From the NCBI GenBank assembly GCA_006386115.1, contig VFIW01000110.1:95112-141293 (forward strand): a stretch of DNA of 46,182 nt. The letters run 5' to 3'. The DNA is from Globisporangium splendens. Its lineage: Eukaryota; Oomycota; Peronosporomycetes; Pythiales; Pythiaceae. Positions within the stretch are counted from its first letter, which is position 1, and each line of letters starts with the position of its first letter. The notes beneath the pieces were generated by a model. It had not been told where the DNA came from. It did not search any database and worked only from the letters and a program-made list of their open reading frames with translations. Position numbers and translations under genes: made by a program. Positions 1-8,474 of this stretch are shown piece by piece.

Positions 1-288
1 GGTGGCAGAGACACGTTGGTCTCATCACCAGTGCAGTTTCCCAAGTAGGAACCATCACTCAGTACTTGATTAGTACATGGATGTCATCACTCTGTGCTGA
101 TTAGTACATGTGAACAACATTCTGCACTGATCAGCACAGAGAGCGCTCGTGACGTCATGGGATGACATCCCATGTGCATGTGGGGACTGTCGTACCGCAA
201 TCCCTTTGTTATTTGTGTCCACAATGCACACTGAAGGTGGTGTGTGGCACACTAGATCTGTGGACAGATCCACCTTCATGTAATGGCT
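1..288 (-). repeat. 288-bp LTR segment, inverted copy (left)
   Basis: This is the reverse complement of 6894-7181, and I see one mismatch over 288 bases. The match is cut only by the window edge on the left and ends abruptly at 288. It is rich in short palindromes, including GATCTGTCCACAGATC and CATGGGATGTCATCCCATG (read on the reverse strand), a TGACGTCA-like site and CTGATCAG. Confidence 0.9.
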
Positions 289-544
289 AGGTATAGTCTA
301 TTACATTTTATATATCAGAATCATAGGTTTTATTGTGCATGTTTAGGTTTTAGTTATAATTCCTGTAGGGACCATTGGGGTTCATTTGTAAGTAGCGACA
401 GGAACCATAAGCATTTCAATTCAGTTGCAATTTTACCACCAAGCCCTCAAGTCTTCCTTCCTCCCTCCAAGTCGGGAGACGCTTCCTCTGGCACAAGCGT
501 GTGTGCCGTGTTTAAGGGACTGTTGTGAACAGCGCCCCATTACA
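1..544 (+). repeat. left LTR (partial, starts outside the window)
   Basis: The LTR end is placed at 544 because CCCATTACA (536-544) is the exact inverse of TGTAATGGG, which begins the right LTR at 6877, and because a TGG-initiated primer-binding site follows. Positions about 306-435 match 7282-7415 in direct orientation with roughly 8-10 differences. Positions 1-288 match the right LTR only in inverted orientation. The segment found at about 7182-7280 of the right LTR is absent from the corresponding place here. Confidence 0.8.
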
Positions 545-546
545 CC

Positions 547-564
547 TGGTAGCACTTCGAGCGG
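547..564 (+). other. putative tRNA primer-binding site
   Basis: TGGTAGCA begins two bases after the LTR terminus CCCATTACA. A TGG start, complementary to a tRNA 3' CCA, directly inside the left LTR is the expected position for minus-strand priming. The run resembles initiator-Met sites of other Gypsy elements only loosely, so the tRNA identity is an inference. Confidence 0.5.
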
Positions 565-648
565 TCCTTCCAGCGACCAAGTCAAGAAAGGTTTGACGAA
601 GCGGCTTTGAGCACTTCGCGCATTCCTGTCCAAGACCTACATCCGTCT

Positions 649-1779
649 ATGTCTGAGAACATGGAAGGAGTAGATGTGCCACTCGGTCCAGCAGTACCGG
701 AAACTGTCGAGTTGACGAATGAGTATTTTCCTCATTTGTCTTCTTATGAGTGGTCGGCGCTGGAGCGGATGCGAAACGTCATTGGAGAGGCTGCTGTAAT
801 CAGCCTACTACGATCGGCGTCTCCTGAAGACCAGAAGAACGCCGCGGTCAGTTTCATGCACCACGAGATTATTGAATCTCGAAAGCAGGTCGCAACCCCT
901 GTTTCGTCCTTCAGGACGGTGCCGCTGAAGCTGGATGTCTCTCCGTATCGTGGCGGAGAGAACGAGCCTCTTTCGAGATGGTTCGTCGAGTTGGATGCAG
1001 CTATCACTGCAAGACAACTGCGAGACCCAATGCAGCGAGTGTTGTTCGCGATGTCCAACCTTGCGGGTCGTGCAAAGAGCTGGGCTTATGGGAAGCGTTT
1101 GTCAGATCCAAACTGCTTCTACAGCTACGAAGACTTCAAGGCAGAGCTCAAGGCAGCGTTTGAGCCACCGCAGAGTGAGTTCCGTGCGCGTGCCGAGTTC
1201 CTCAAGCTTCGTCAAGGCCGTTTCGACCTTCACTCGTATGCACAACGTGCTCGCTACTTGGTGTCGAGCATCGTTGACGAGCCGATTGACGTTTCGACGC
1301 AAGTCGTGACGTTCATGGCGGGTCTGAACGATGGTCCGATTCGGAACCAACTGTTCCGCGAGTATCCCAAGACGCTGGACGAAGCCATTGAACGTGCCAT
1401 GCAAGAAGAGTTCAGCATGAAGCAAGCGAAGTTCCAAGGGTTTGCGTCGAGACCAATGCGGCAATCGAATGTTGCGCATGATGGCCCCGAGCCTATGGAT
1501 ATCTCGTACATTTCCACGCCTGGAAATGAGCGTCCTCGCAACGATGGGAAGTGTTTCCGTTGTGGGAAGTCGGGTCACTTCGCTCGGAACTGCAAAGTGT
1601 CTTTGCCGGGTCGGCAAACGACACAGGGTTCGCGCTCGAACAACTACGGTCGCGGCCGTGGGTTCGATCGTTCCCAACGTTCAAAAACGGGAACGACCAG
1701 TAGGGGCGGGGCCTCCTACTGGGCTCGAAAAGAGGACTGTGTTTGTGGATACACAGGACTCTGGCCCCAATGTGCATGA
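649..1779 (+). CDS. Gypsy gag polyprotein
   Basis: The first ATG in frame is at 649; the open frame extends upstream to 607 without an ATG. The capsid-like part (about 960-1420) carries PLSRWFVELD and an alpha-helical run ending in EEFSMKQAKF, typical of the retrotransposon gag family. A single CCHC zinc knuckle, CFRCGKSGHFARNC, lies near 1552-1593 and is followed by a basic Arg/Gly-rich tail. The last residues before the TGA at 1777 are Cys-rich and unlike gag, while frame 2 is already open through this stretch. Translation would therefore need a +1 shift to reach protease. Whether that shift is programmed, as in Ty3, or a mutation cannot be told from one copy. Confidence 0.85.
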   Translation: MSENMEGVDVPLGPAVPETVELTNEYFPHLSSYEWSALERMRNVIGEAAVISLLRSASPEDQKNAAVSFMHHEIIESRKQVATPVSSFRTVPLKLDVSPYRGGENEPLSRWFVELDAAITARQLRDPMQRVLFAMSNLAGRAKSWAYGKRLSDPNCFYSYEDFKAELKAAFEPPQSEFRARAEFLKLRQGRFDLHSYAQRARYLVSSIVDEPIDVSTQVVTFMAGLNDGPIRNQLFREYPKTLDEAIERAMQEEFSMKQAKFQGFASRPMRQSNVAHDGPEPMDISYISTPGNERPRNDGKCFRCGKSGHFARNCKVSLPGRQTTQGSRSNNYGRGRGFDRSQRSKTGTTSRGGASYWARKEDCVCGYTGLWPQCA

Positions 1780-2323
1780 TGCACATGCAGTTTCCACGAG
1801 GGAGAACAGTGTCAGTCAAACGTCAAGTTTGGTCGTTCTCAAAGTTCATGTAGACGGTATTGCAACGCCTCTACGTGCTTTGGTTGACACTGGTGCGTCG
1901 AACAATTTTGTTCGAAATGAAGTGATCGTCAGGCATGGTGTCTTCGTGCCTGATGCGAATGAAGAGAATACGATGATCGTCCGGTTGGCGAATGGGTCGA
2001 CTGTGAAGATGCCGAAGCGCGTGGTGCGCTTGGCAATCAAGTGTGAAGATTTCCGAGGTGAAGACGAGTTCATTTTACTCGACCTCGATGACAAGTTTGA
2101 TCTGATTCTGGGCATGCCGTGGCTGAAGCGTTATCAACCTAGCATTGACTGGATGAAGATGAAGATCTCCGTTGACAAGTCACACGATGCTGACTTGAGC
2201 TGTGTGACAACGGATGAAGTGGTGTGGGTTTACACATCTGTGGAAGAGATCCCAGATGACCCTCGTGATATTGCGGTGTGCGATGGCCCCCCATGTTCAC
2301 GAGCGGTACTCATCTTGAAGTAG
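1780..2323 (+). CDS. Gypsy aspartic protease segment of pol
   Basis: This lies in frame 2, which is open from 1442. The retropepsin-type catalytic motif LVDTGASNNF is near 1881-1910, and the flap/second motif LILGMPWLKRY is near 2101-2133, which is the usual arrangement for Gypsy proteases. The TAG at 2321-2323 is followed in the same frame by continuous open sequence leading into reverse transcriptase. The stop therefore looks like a single nonsense change in an originally continuous pol, or else a read-through stop. Confidence 0.8.
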
Positions 2324-2395
2324 ACGAACGGAGGTGGAGCAGTCAGGCGCCAACAAAAGACTGTCTCCTTTGCCATCGACCCTAAGAGTGAGGCG

Positions 2396-5300
2396 ATGTG
2401 CGTGGAAGAAACGAATGGGAAAAGAGCCGAAGAGCCATCCCGAGACAAGACGACCAAGAAAAAGAAGCAATTATCGTCAAGTGTTGCAAGCGCAACGTGT
2501 GCCCCTGATCAAGGTACAAGTCAAGATGACGAAGGAAGTGTCCAAGCAAGAGTCAATTCGAGTGAATACGTGAACGTATTGGTCTACAATGAAGATGGTG
2601 ACAGCAACGTAATGCGTCACATTGAAGTCGAAAATCCTCCAAGCTCTGTTGAAGAGTTGATTTCCTTGCCATGGATGAGCAAGAAGACGCTGAAGCGTAG
2701 CCTAGCGAAAGGCGAAATTTCGCAGGTCTGCATGATCGTCGATGAAGTTGCCGACGATGTCATCAACACTGCGGAAGTGTTCGATGAGAAGACACGGAAG
2801 GAAAGGTTCGAGGAGCAGTCATGGGACGCTCTCAAAACGAACCCCGTGTATGAACTTGTCAAGGAATATGAGGACATATTCCCAGACAAGGTGCCGGACG
2901 AACTGCCATTCGATAGAGGCATTCGTCATGAGATTGACATACTTCCTGGCACGAAGTATTGTATCACACGGCAGTGGCCGTTGCCAAGAGAACAAGTCGT
3001 TGCGATCGACGAGTTCTTTGCGCAACGTGCCAAGGCTGGGCATGTGCGAGAAAGCAAGTCTCCACATTGTAGCCCAACCTTCTGTGTGAAGAAGGCAACT
3101 GGGGGTTGGCGCATCGTTCACGCTTTCAACAAGCTGAACGACGCTACCATTCCAGCCCAAACTCCGGTTCCACGCAAGGATATGATCCTTGATGGAATGG
3201 TTGGCAGTACTGCCTTCAGTGCTATCGATCTGAAAGATGGGTTCTATCAGATTCGAATGCGCGAAGATGATGTACCACTAACTGCAGTGAGTACCCCGAG
3301 TGGTATGCTGTGGGAATGGATGGTGATGCCACAGGGTTTGAAGAACGCTCCTGCGACTTTCAATAGGATGGTCACGAATCTACTTCGTCCATTGAGAGGG
3401 TTTGCACCGAGTTACTTTGACGATATTTTCGTTCATAGTAAAACCACGGGTGAAAAGTCTGACGTTGATGTTCATCTTGGCCACCTTCGCCAAGTCTTTC
3501 AGGTCATGCGTGAGAACAAGCTCTACGCCAACCTGAAGAAGTGCATATTCTTTGCACCAGAGATCCCCGTTCTCGGTTGCTTTGTGGGAAAGCATGGCGT
3601 TCGAGTTGATCCGGAGAAGGTCAAAGCTATTGACGATTGGCCTGTACCTCAGAATGTCAAACAGCTGAGACAATGGTTGGGTCTGGCCAACTACTTGCAC
3701 AAGTACACGCGCAATTACGCAGCGTTGGTGCAACCGCTCACACAGCTCCTGAAGAAGGACATTGAGTGGGAGTGGTCCAGTGACCACCAAATGGCATTTG
3801 CCGAAGTGAAGAGGAGTCTGCGAGAAGCTCCCGTGCTGGCAATCGCAAACCACGACAAGCCTTTTCATGTGGTTTGCGATGCAAGCGACTATGCCATCGG
3901 TTGCGCATTGATGCAACACGATGATGAGGGTCATGAGCGAGTTGTGTCGTATCAGTCACGACAACTCCGACCCGCAGAACGGAACTACCCAGTTCACGAC
4001 AAGGAACTTCTGGCGATTAAGTATTCTTTGGTCAAGTTCCGTGTGTATCTGCTTGGCGAGGAGCGCTTTGCTATCTACACTGACCACGCGTCTCTGCGTA
4101 CGGCAGTGAAGACTCCTCATTTGTCGCAAAGAATGGCGAGATGGTTCTCCTTCTTTGCAGAGTACAACTCTGTTGTACACTGCAAACCAGGCAAAACGAA
4201 CATCTTAGCCGATGCGCTGTCAAGACGTCCGGATTACGATCCGAAGACCAAGAGTGAAGACACGGACGGAGCGTGTCGACTCTGTGAAGACATTCAAGCG
4301 ATCGCGGTGCAAGCAACGACTACAGTGCGAGAAGAGATCGTCGAAGGGTACAAGTCTGACGAAACATGTCAGGACTTGCTGAAGTACTTCAAGGACCCTT
4401 CCGACAAAGCGCTGCAAGGTCTTCCGTCGCGCACAAGATCGCGAGTTCGCCGCTTCCGAGTACACAATGGGTTGTTGTACTATGCGGTTGAACAAGGGGA
4501 TACAGCAAGGGTTGTTGTTCCCAACGACGAAGGTCTGCGTCATCGACTCTTGTGTGAGTACCATGACAGTCCTTCGGGTGGCCATCTCGGACGTGAGAAA
4601 ACGTTTCTCAGTCTTTCCCGGGATTACTACTGGCCACACATGTACAAGTGGGTGCGCAAGTATGTGAGGACTTGTGAGATCTGCCAACGAGTGAAACCCT
4701 CTGGTTCCACTCAGGCACCACTTCGTTCATTGGCTGTCCCTCAGGACAGTTGGAAGTCTGTGAGTATGGATTTCATATTCGGACTTCCACGTGACAAACA
4801 CGGACGCAATGGCATCCTTGTGTTTGTGGACCGATTCAGCAAGATGGTCCATCTTGCGCCGGTTTCGGACAAGATCTCAGCCGAAATGGCGGCCAAGGTC
4901 TTTGTAGACGTCGTATTCCGTCTGCATGGCCTGCCCGTTGAGATCGTGTCTGACCGTGACACTCGGTTTACGTCCAAGTTTTGGCGTGCACTGTTCGGAC
5001 TTCTGGACACCAAGTTGGCCATGTCAACAGCGGCACATCCTGAAACGGATGGTCAAACTGAACGAGTGAATCGTGTCCTGGAAGACGTGTTGCGCAGCTA
5101 CGCAACGTCTTTCAAAGAGTGGAGTGAGTTTCTCCCTCTTGCCGAGTTTGCGTTGAACAACTCCACGCATGTCTCGACAGGTCACTCTCCATTTTATGTG
5201 AACTATGGCATTCATCCTCGAGTGCCTGCTTCCATAATGGGCGAGGTCTCTACCTTAAGTGGGGGAGGGACTCCGGCTCATGGTAACAAGCCGAAGTCGT

Positions 5301-6226
5301 CTTACGACCTGAATGCTGCTTCCGAGTTGAAAGCCAATTTTGACTCGATGAAACCCCTCGACGACCTAACAAGTCGTGAAGAGCAGCAAGTCGATGACTT
5401 TGTTGTGAGGAGGCAAGCCGTTGTGAGGTTTGTTCGAGACGCAATCGCGAAGGCTCAGGATCTGCAAAAGGAACAAGCAGACAAGAGCGGAAGGAAGAAC
5501 AAGCAAGTGTATAAGATCAATGATCTTGTATTGCTTAGTGCGGCAAATCTGCCTGAACATGCAGTGTCCAACTTGGGAAGCTCGAAGCTTCTGCCAAGGT
5601 TCATTGGACCGTTCAAGGTGTTGAAATGCAATGGTGATGCCTATACGCTAGACATACCTACACGCATGCGTCTACACCCTACATTTTATGTGGGTAGACT
5701 AAAGCCTTACCTTCCAAGCGGATCAGCTGATCCTACGAGATCTTCCGCAAACGATCAAGCTGATCTTGAAGCTTCTCCACTTGATTGCGAAGAGCAAACA
5801 GCTCGTCGCTCTGGAGATTCTTCTCGGCGTACAAGAGTTGCAGGACGTCGAAGGATTGGTCCTTCACCGACTCCAGCGCTTGAAGACGAGAATGGTGCTC
5901 GCCACGAAGTACCTCAAAAGCCGAACCTTCCTCTTCCACAGAGCGCAAAAGACGATCGTGAGCCTACTCACGAGACTTCTCGTTCTTCCGGAGTCGAACA
6001 AGTACGTCCTGAACTCGTTGGAACCGTTCCTCGAAACGGGACTCCAAAGCCGAACACTGGGGACAACCTTCTGTCAGATCGTCGATCTTCGATTCATGAT
6101 CGGCGACATGGTTCTCGAGACTTTCGCAGCGTTCCTCAAGCGTCGAACAACGCTGCTGCAAAGCCTCGATTTGCCCACGATGAGCACTCTTCCACTTCCA
6201 GAGTCGCTCAATCGTTTTCTCGTTAA
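2396..6226 (+). CDS. Gypsy pol: reverse transcriptase, RNase H, integrase
   Basis: The frame is open from 2324 and its first ATG is at 2396. RT carries the catalytic YFDDIFVH motif near 3412-3435 and the upstream FSAIDLKDGFYQI block. RNase H has VVCDASDYAIGCAL, HDKELLAI and YTDHASL. Integrase has an H-H-C-C zinc domain ending in CEICQR (near 4673) and D,D-35-E type residues within MDFIFGLP, SDRDTRF and PETDGQTERVNR. The barrel-like RLHPTFYVGRLKPY (about 5666-5710) ends the conserved part. After about 5720 the product becomes a polar, Arg/Ser/Pro-rich linker, and this is exactly the stretch overlapped by the antisense ORF. The TAA at 6224 separates it from the chromodomain. Confidence 0.92.
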   Translation: MCVEETNGKRAEEPSRDKTTKKKKQLSSSVASATCAPDQGTSQDDEGSVQARVNSSEYVNVLVYNEDGDSNVMRHIEVENPPSSVEELISLPWMSKKTLKRSLAKGEISQVCMIVDEVADDVINTAEVFDEKTRKERFEEQSWDALKTNPVYELVKEYEDIFPDKVPDELPFDRGIRHEIDILPGTKYCITRQWPLPREQVVAIDEFFAQRAKAGHVRESKSPHCSPTFCVKKATGGWRIVHAFNKLNDATIPAQTPVPRKDMILDGMVGSTAFSAIDLKDGFYQIRMREDDVPLTAVSTPSGMLWEWMVMPQGLKNAPATFNRMVTNLLRPLRGFAPSYFDDIFVHSKTTGEKSDVDVHLGHLRQVFQVMRENKLYANLKKCIFFAPEIPVLGCFVGKHGVRVDPEKVKAIDDWPVPQNVKQLRQWLGLANYLHKYTRNYAALVQPLTQLLKKDIEWEWSSDHQMAFAEVKRSLREAPVLAIANHDKPFHVVCDASDYAIGCALMQHDDEGHERVVSYQSRQLRPAERNYPVHDKELLAIKYSLVKFRVYLLGEERFAIYTDHASLRTAVKTPHLSQRMARWFSFFAEYNSVVHCKPGKTNILADALSRRPDYDPKTKSEDTDGACRLCEDIQAIAVQATTTVREEIVEGYKSDETCQDLLKYFKDPSDKALQGLPSRTRSRVRRFRVHNGLLYYAVEQGDTARVVVPNDEGLRHRLLCEYHDSPSGGHLGREKTFLSLSRDYYWPHMYKWVRKYVRTCEICQRVKPSGSTQAPLRSLAVPQDSWKSVSMDFIFGLPRDKHGRNGILVFVDRFSKMVHLAPVSDKISAEMAAKVFVDVVFRLHGLPVEIVSDRDTRFTSKFWRALFGLLDTKLAMSTAAHPETDGQTERVNRVLEDVLRSYATSFKEWSEFLPLAEFALNNSTHVSTGHSPFYVNYGIHPRVPASIMGEVSTLSGGGTPAHGNKPKSSYDLNAASELKANFDSMKPLDDLTSREEQQVDDFVVRRQAVVRFVRDAIAKAQDLQKEQADKSGRKNKQVYKINDLVLLSAANLPEHAVSNLGSSKLLPRFIGPFKVLKCNGDAYTLDIPTRMRLHPTFYVGRLKPYLPSGSADPTRSSANDQADLEASPLDCEEQTARRSGDSSRRTRVAGRRRIGPSPTPALEDENGARHEVPQKPNLPLPQSAKDDREPTHETSRSSGVEQVRPELVGTVPRNGTPKPNTGDNLLSDRRSSIHDRRHGSRDFRSVPQASNNAAAKPRFAHDEHSSTSRVAQSFSR

Positions 6227-6800
6227 GCCCCACCCCCGTTGTTAGACTCTCAGGGAGAGCATCGCTGGGTGGTTGAGTCGATTGTTGATCATGAAGATCG
6301 ACCGACTCATCGTCGAGGAAAGAAGCAGTTGAACCATCAGCGCTTCTACAGAGTTTGGTGGCGTGGATATCCACCGAGCTCGGACACGTGGGAACCACGC
6401 CAGACGATGGAGTCTGATGTTCCCGACGTGGTCCGCAGCTACGAGAACCACTTGTAGCGTCGCCAGGAGCGACACTACGACGACCAGAGCTGGGATTCGC
6501 TCTGTCGTCAGCAGGAGTTCTTCTTTCGGCACGAGCATTGCCACGACGAAGAAGACGCTCCATTCGGTTCTCGTTCTCAAGACGAACGAATGTTCGCCAT
6601 GAGTCTCTCTGGGCTGCGATGGGTTGGTTCGGATCATCACGATCGTTGATCCGACGCCAACTGAAGAACCGCTCCTTGTAGAACTCGAGCTCCCCCTTCT
6701 TCTTCAGAATGGGAGAAATGTCGAAGAGTTCTGGAGCTGTCTGCTGTCGCTTGGACGACGGACGTTCTTCACGGTTCACTTGGTCACTTGGTCGCTTCAT
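5733..6800 (-). CDS. antisense coiled-coil ORF in the retrotransposon 3' region (one in-frame stop)
   Basis: The ORF is read on the minus strand from ATG at 6800 to a TAG at 5964-5966, then stays open in the same frame to a TAG at 5733. That is 278 residues plus about 76 more. The N-terminus is basic and polar (MKRPSDQVN, then RRINDRDD). The middle is Ser/Asp-rich. From about residue 210 it is a long heptad-type coiled coil with Leu, Glu and Lys/Arg repeats that continues unbroken across the amber codon, which argues that the stop is recent. It overlaps the integrase tail, the chromodomain and the segment before the polypurine tract. I do not recognise the family. It could be an antisense regulator, a structural protein of the element, or a chance frame; the coherent coiled coil makes chance less likely. 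Confidence 0.55.
6227..6457 (+). CDS. chromodomain of the Gypsy integrase, cut off by a stop
   Basis: This is the same frame as pol, directly after its TAA. HRWVVESIVDHEDR, then FYRVWWRGYPPSSDTWEP and a C-terminal acidic/aromatic helix, give a recognisable chromodomain with the aromatic residues W, Y and W of the cage region. In chromoviruses this domain is fused to the integrase C-terminus and guides insertion to marked chromatin. Here no ATG lies close to the start, so it would be made only by read-through of the stop at 6224. Confidence 0.8.
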   Translation, partial: APPPLLDSQGEHRWVVESIVDHEDRPTHRRGKKQLNHQRFYRVWWRGYPPSSDTWEPRQTMESDVPDVVRSYENHL

Positions 6801-6863
6801 TGCCAATTGGAAAGTGAACTGCTCCGAAAGGTCTGCAAAAGTACGCAAGGTACTTGTGACTTT

Positions 6864-6872
6864 AAGGAGGGG
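6864..6872 (+). other. polypurine tract
   Basis: AAGGAGGGG lies four bases before the TGTAATGGG that opens the right LTR. This is the expected plus-strand priming site. Confidence 0.65.
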
Positions 6873-6876
6873 ATGA

Positions 6877-7415
6877 TGTAATGGGCCACAACCAGCCATT
6901 ACATGAAGGTGGATCTGTCCACAGATCTAGTGTGCCACACACCACCTTCAGTGTGCATTGTGGACACAAATAACAAAGGGATTGCGGTACGACAGTCCCC
7001 ACATGCACATGGGATGTCATCCCATGACGTCACGAGCGCTCTCTGTGCTGATCAGTGCAGAATGTTGTTCACATGTACTAATCAGCACAGAGTGATGACA
7101 TCCATGTACTAATCAAGTACTGAGTGATGGTTCCTACTTGGGAAACTGCACTGGTGATGAGACCGACGTGTCTCTGCCACCTAAAGTGAGTGGCTGTAGC
7201 CAATCACTTCACAGGGATTTTCCACGGGACTTCAAGTTCAAGTTTCAAGAATATCTCCTAGGTTCAACCTCAGTGTACCCAAGGTTTTATATACCATATT
7301 CATAGGTTTTATTGTGCATGTTTAGGTTTTAGTTATAAAACCTGTAGGGACAATTGGGGTTCATTTGTAAGCAGCGACAGGAACCATAACTACATTTCAT
7401 TCAGTTGCAATTTTT
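6877..7415 (+). repeat. right LTR, 3' end missing
   Basis: It begins TGTAATGGG directly after the polypurine tract. The first 27 bases form a palindrome-like hairpin (TGTAATGG ... CCATTACA). It contains the 288-bp segment (6894-7181), a roughly 100-bp stretch not seen in the left LTR (7182-7280), and 7282-7415, which is a diverged direct repeat of 306-435. The counterpart of left positions 436-544 is absent, because a Tc1/mariner fragment starts there. Confidence 0.8.
6894..7181 (+). repeat. 288-bp LTR segment (right copy)
   Basis: Inverted partner of 1-288, with one mismatch seen. It holds several nested inverted repeats, for example TGAAGGTGG against CCACCTTCA about 40 bases apart, GATCTGTCCACAGATC, CATGGGATGTCATCCCATG and a CTGATCAG core. 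These could be transcription-factor sites controlling the LTR promoter. Confidence 0.9.
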
Positions 7416-7423
7416 CCGTCAAG

Positions 7424-7760
7424 TACTTTCATAGGCTGGATGAGGGTGCTCTTGGAGGAGTTGTCGCATCCAACGGGGGTTGGCTATTAGTTCCAACTGA
7501 CCTACACACCTCTTTAGACCTGTCAGTAGAAGCCGTGCGAATGAGCAGCCGTTAGGCGGCCTTGGTCAGTTTGGGTGGCCATCCGGACCTCTTTTGCGTT
7601 CCGTACGCTTCTGGCGCAGCCTGAAATGACACAACTACTGGTCGAGAACGACCCAGTCGTTTGGCGATCTCTTGTTGGCTCTTCGTACACTGATGGAAGG
7701 CCAGAATCTTCCCCATCTCTTCCTCGGTGAGCGCGGGTCTCTCGACATTGATACACAAAA
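7424..7760 (-). pseudogene. Tc1/mariner transposase N-terminal fragment, decayed
   Basis: On the minus strand the helix-turn-helix part reads LTEEEMGKILAFH, then QQEIAKRLGRSR and a GTQKRSGWPPKLT run. These are the classic Tc1-type HTH and the linker with its G-RPPKLT signature. An in-frame TAA follows LTKAA, after which RLLIRTAST continues the family pattern. A second frame then carries a plausible continuation (PRWMRQLL). Only about 110 codons survive, with no DDE catalytic region, so it is dead. It sits exactly where the right LTR loses its 3' end, suggesting that a deletion or insertion joined the two elements. Confidence 0.7.
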
Positions 7761-8474
7761 TAGAGAGCGTTCCAGAGCGTGCAAAACGCTATGGCAGTAT
7801 GGCTGTTGCCAGCCAACCGGACCGCCAATTCGGTCTTTTTTGCGTTGAGGGAGCTGTTCGCGTCCGATTTTCAAATGAAATGTGTCAATCGACTCCAAAT
7901 CGAATGCTGTTTCATTGGTTTAAATTACAGATCGAAACGCTCCCTGATTCGCTAATAATTGACATAAATGTGTGAGGCAGTATACTTATTGCCAGCACTG
8001 TAGTGGTGACTGTGTTGGTACTGTGAGGCAGTTCTTTTTTCTGTTCGGCATTCGCTGAAAGACAACAGAAACCGTGCTGGAGTGAATGCGAAGATGCGTC
8101 ACCTGTGAAAGGAGGAGGATGAGCAAACGCGCGACGATGATATCCTTGGCGTGCTGGATATGGTCGACATACCTTCATTCATCCTTTGTGGACCCAGGAA
8201 TTGTGTGAACACTTGGACTCAGTTGCTCAAAAGGAGACCGTGACTCCTAAACAACGAACAACGGTCATTTCGCCTTGACCTCTCTCTCCGTTTGGTGGTT
8301 CTTTAAAGCCGATCATAGGGTCGTCCTTGTGAAAAATGGGTGACATAGAAACGCAACGAACGGCCGTGGTCTAGATGATTGGACGTTTTAAACGTCCGCC
8401 TGCTGATTATTTTCCCGCGACACGTGTCATTTCTCGATCTTTCGAGGGCAGAGCAAGTATCAGCACCTCCTCCA
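7761..8474. other. about 700 bp without a recognisable gene
   Basis: I see no convincing ORF or RNA gene between the Tc1 fragment and the first bZIP gene. The last 100 bases probably contain the promoter of the gene starting at 8475: TCATTTC at 8427-8433 fits the oomycete initiator consensus YCAYTYY and lies about 45 bp before the ATG. Confidence 0.5.

Larger units (their letters stand above)
1..7415 (+). mobile_element. Ty3/Gypsy chromovirus-type LTR retrotransposon, degenerate
   Basis: The order is LTR, primer-binding site, gag with a CCHC knuckle, aspartic protease, reverse transcriptase, RNase H, integrase, chromodomain, polypurine tract, LTR. Integrase lying after RNase H, and the terminal chromodomain, identify the Ty3/Gypsy chromovirus lineage. 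The left end runs off the window. The right LTR stops matching the left one near 7415, without its expected CCCATTACA terminus, so no target-site duplication can be checked. Gag lies in frame 1 and protease/pol in frame 2. In-frame stops at 2321 (after protease) and 6224 (before the chromodomain) break the polyprotein. This copy is therefore probably not autonomous as it stands. Confidence 0.95.

Noticed and set aside
70..279. 69-codon minus-strand ORF, identical to one at 6903-7112 on the plus strand
   Set aside because: It is only the two copies of the inverted LTR segment. The sequence is full of palindromes and has no protein-like features.
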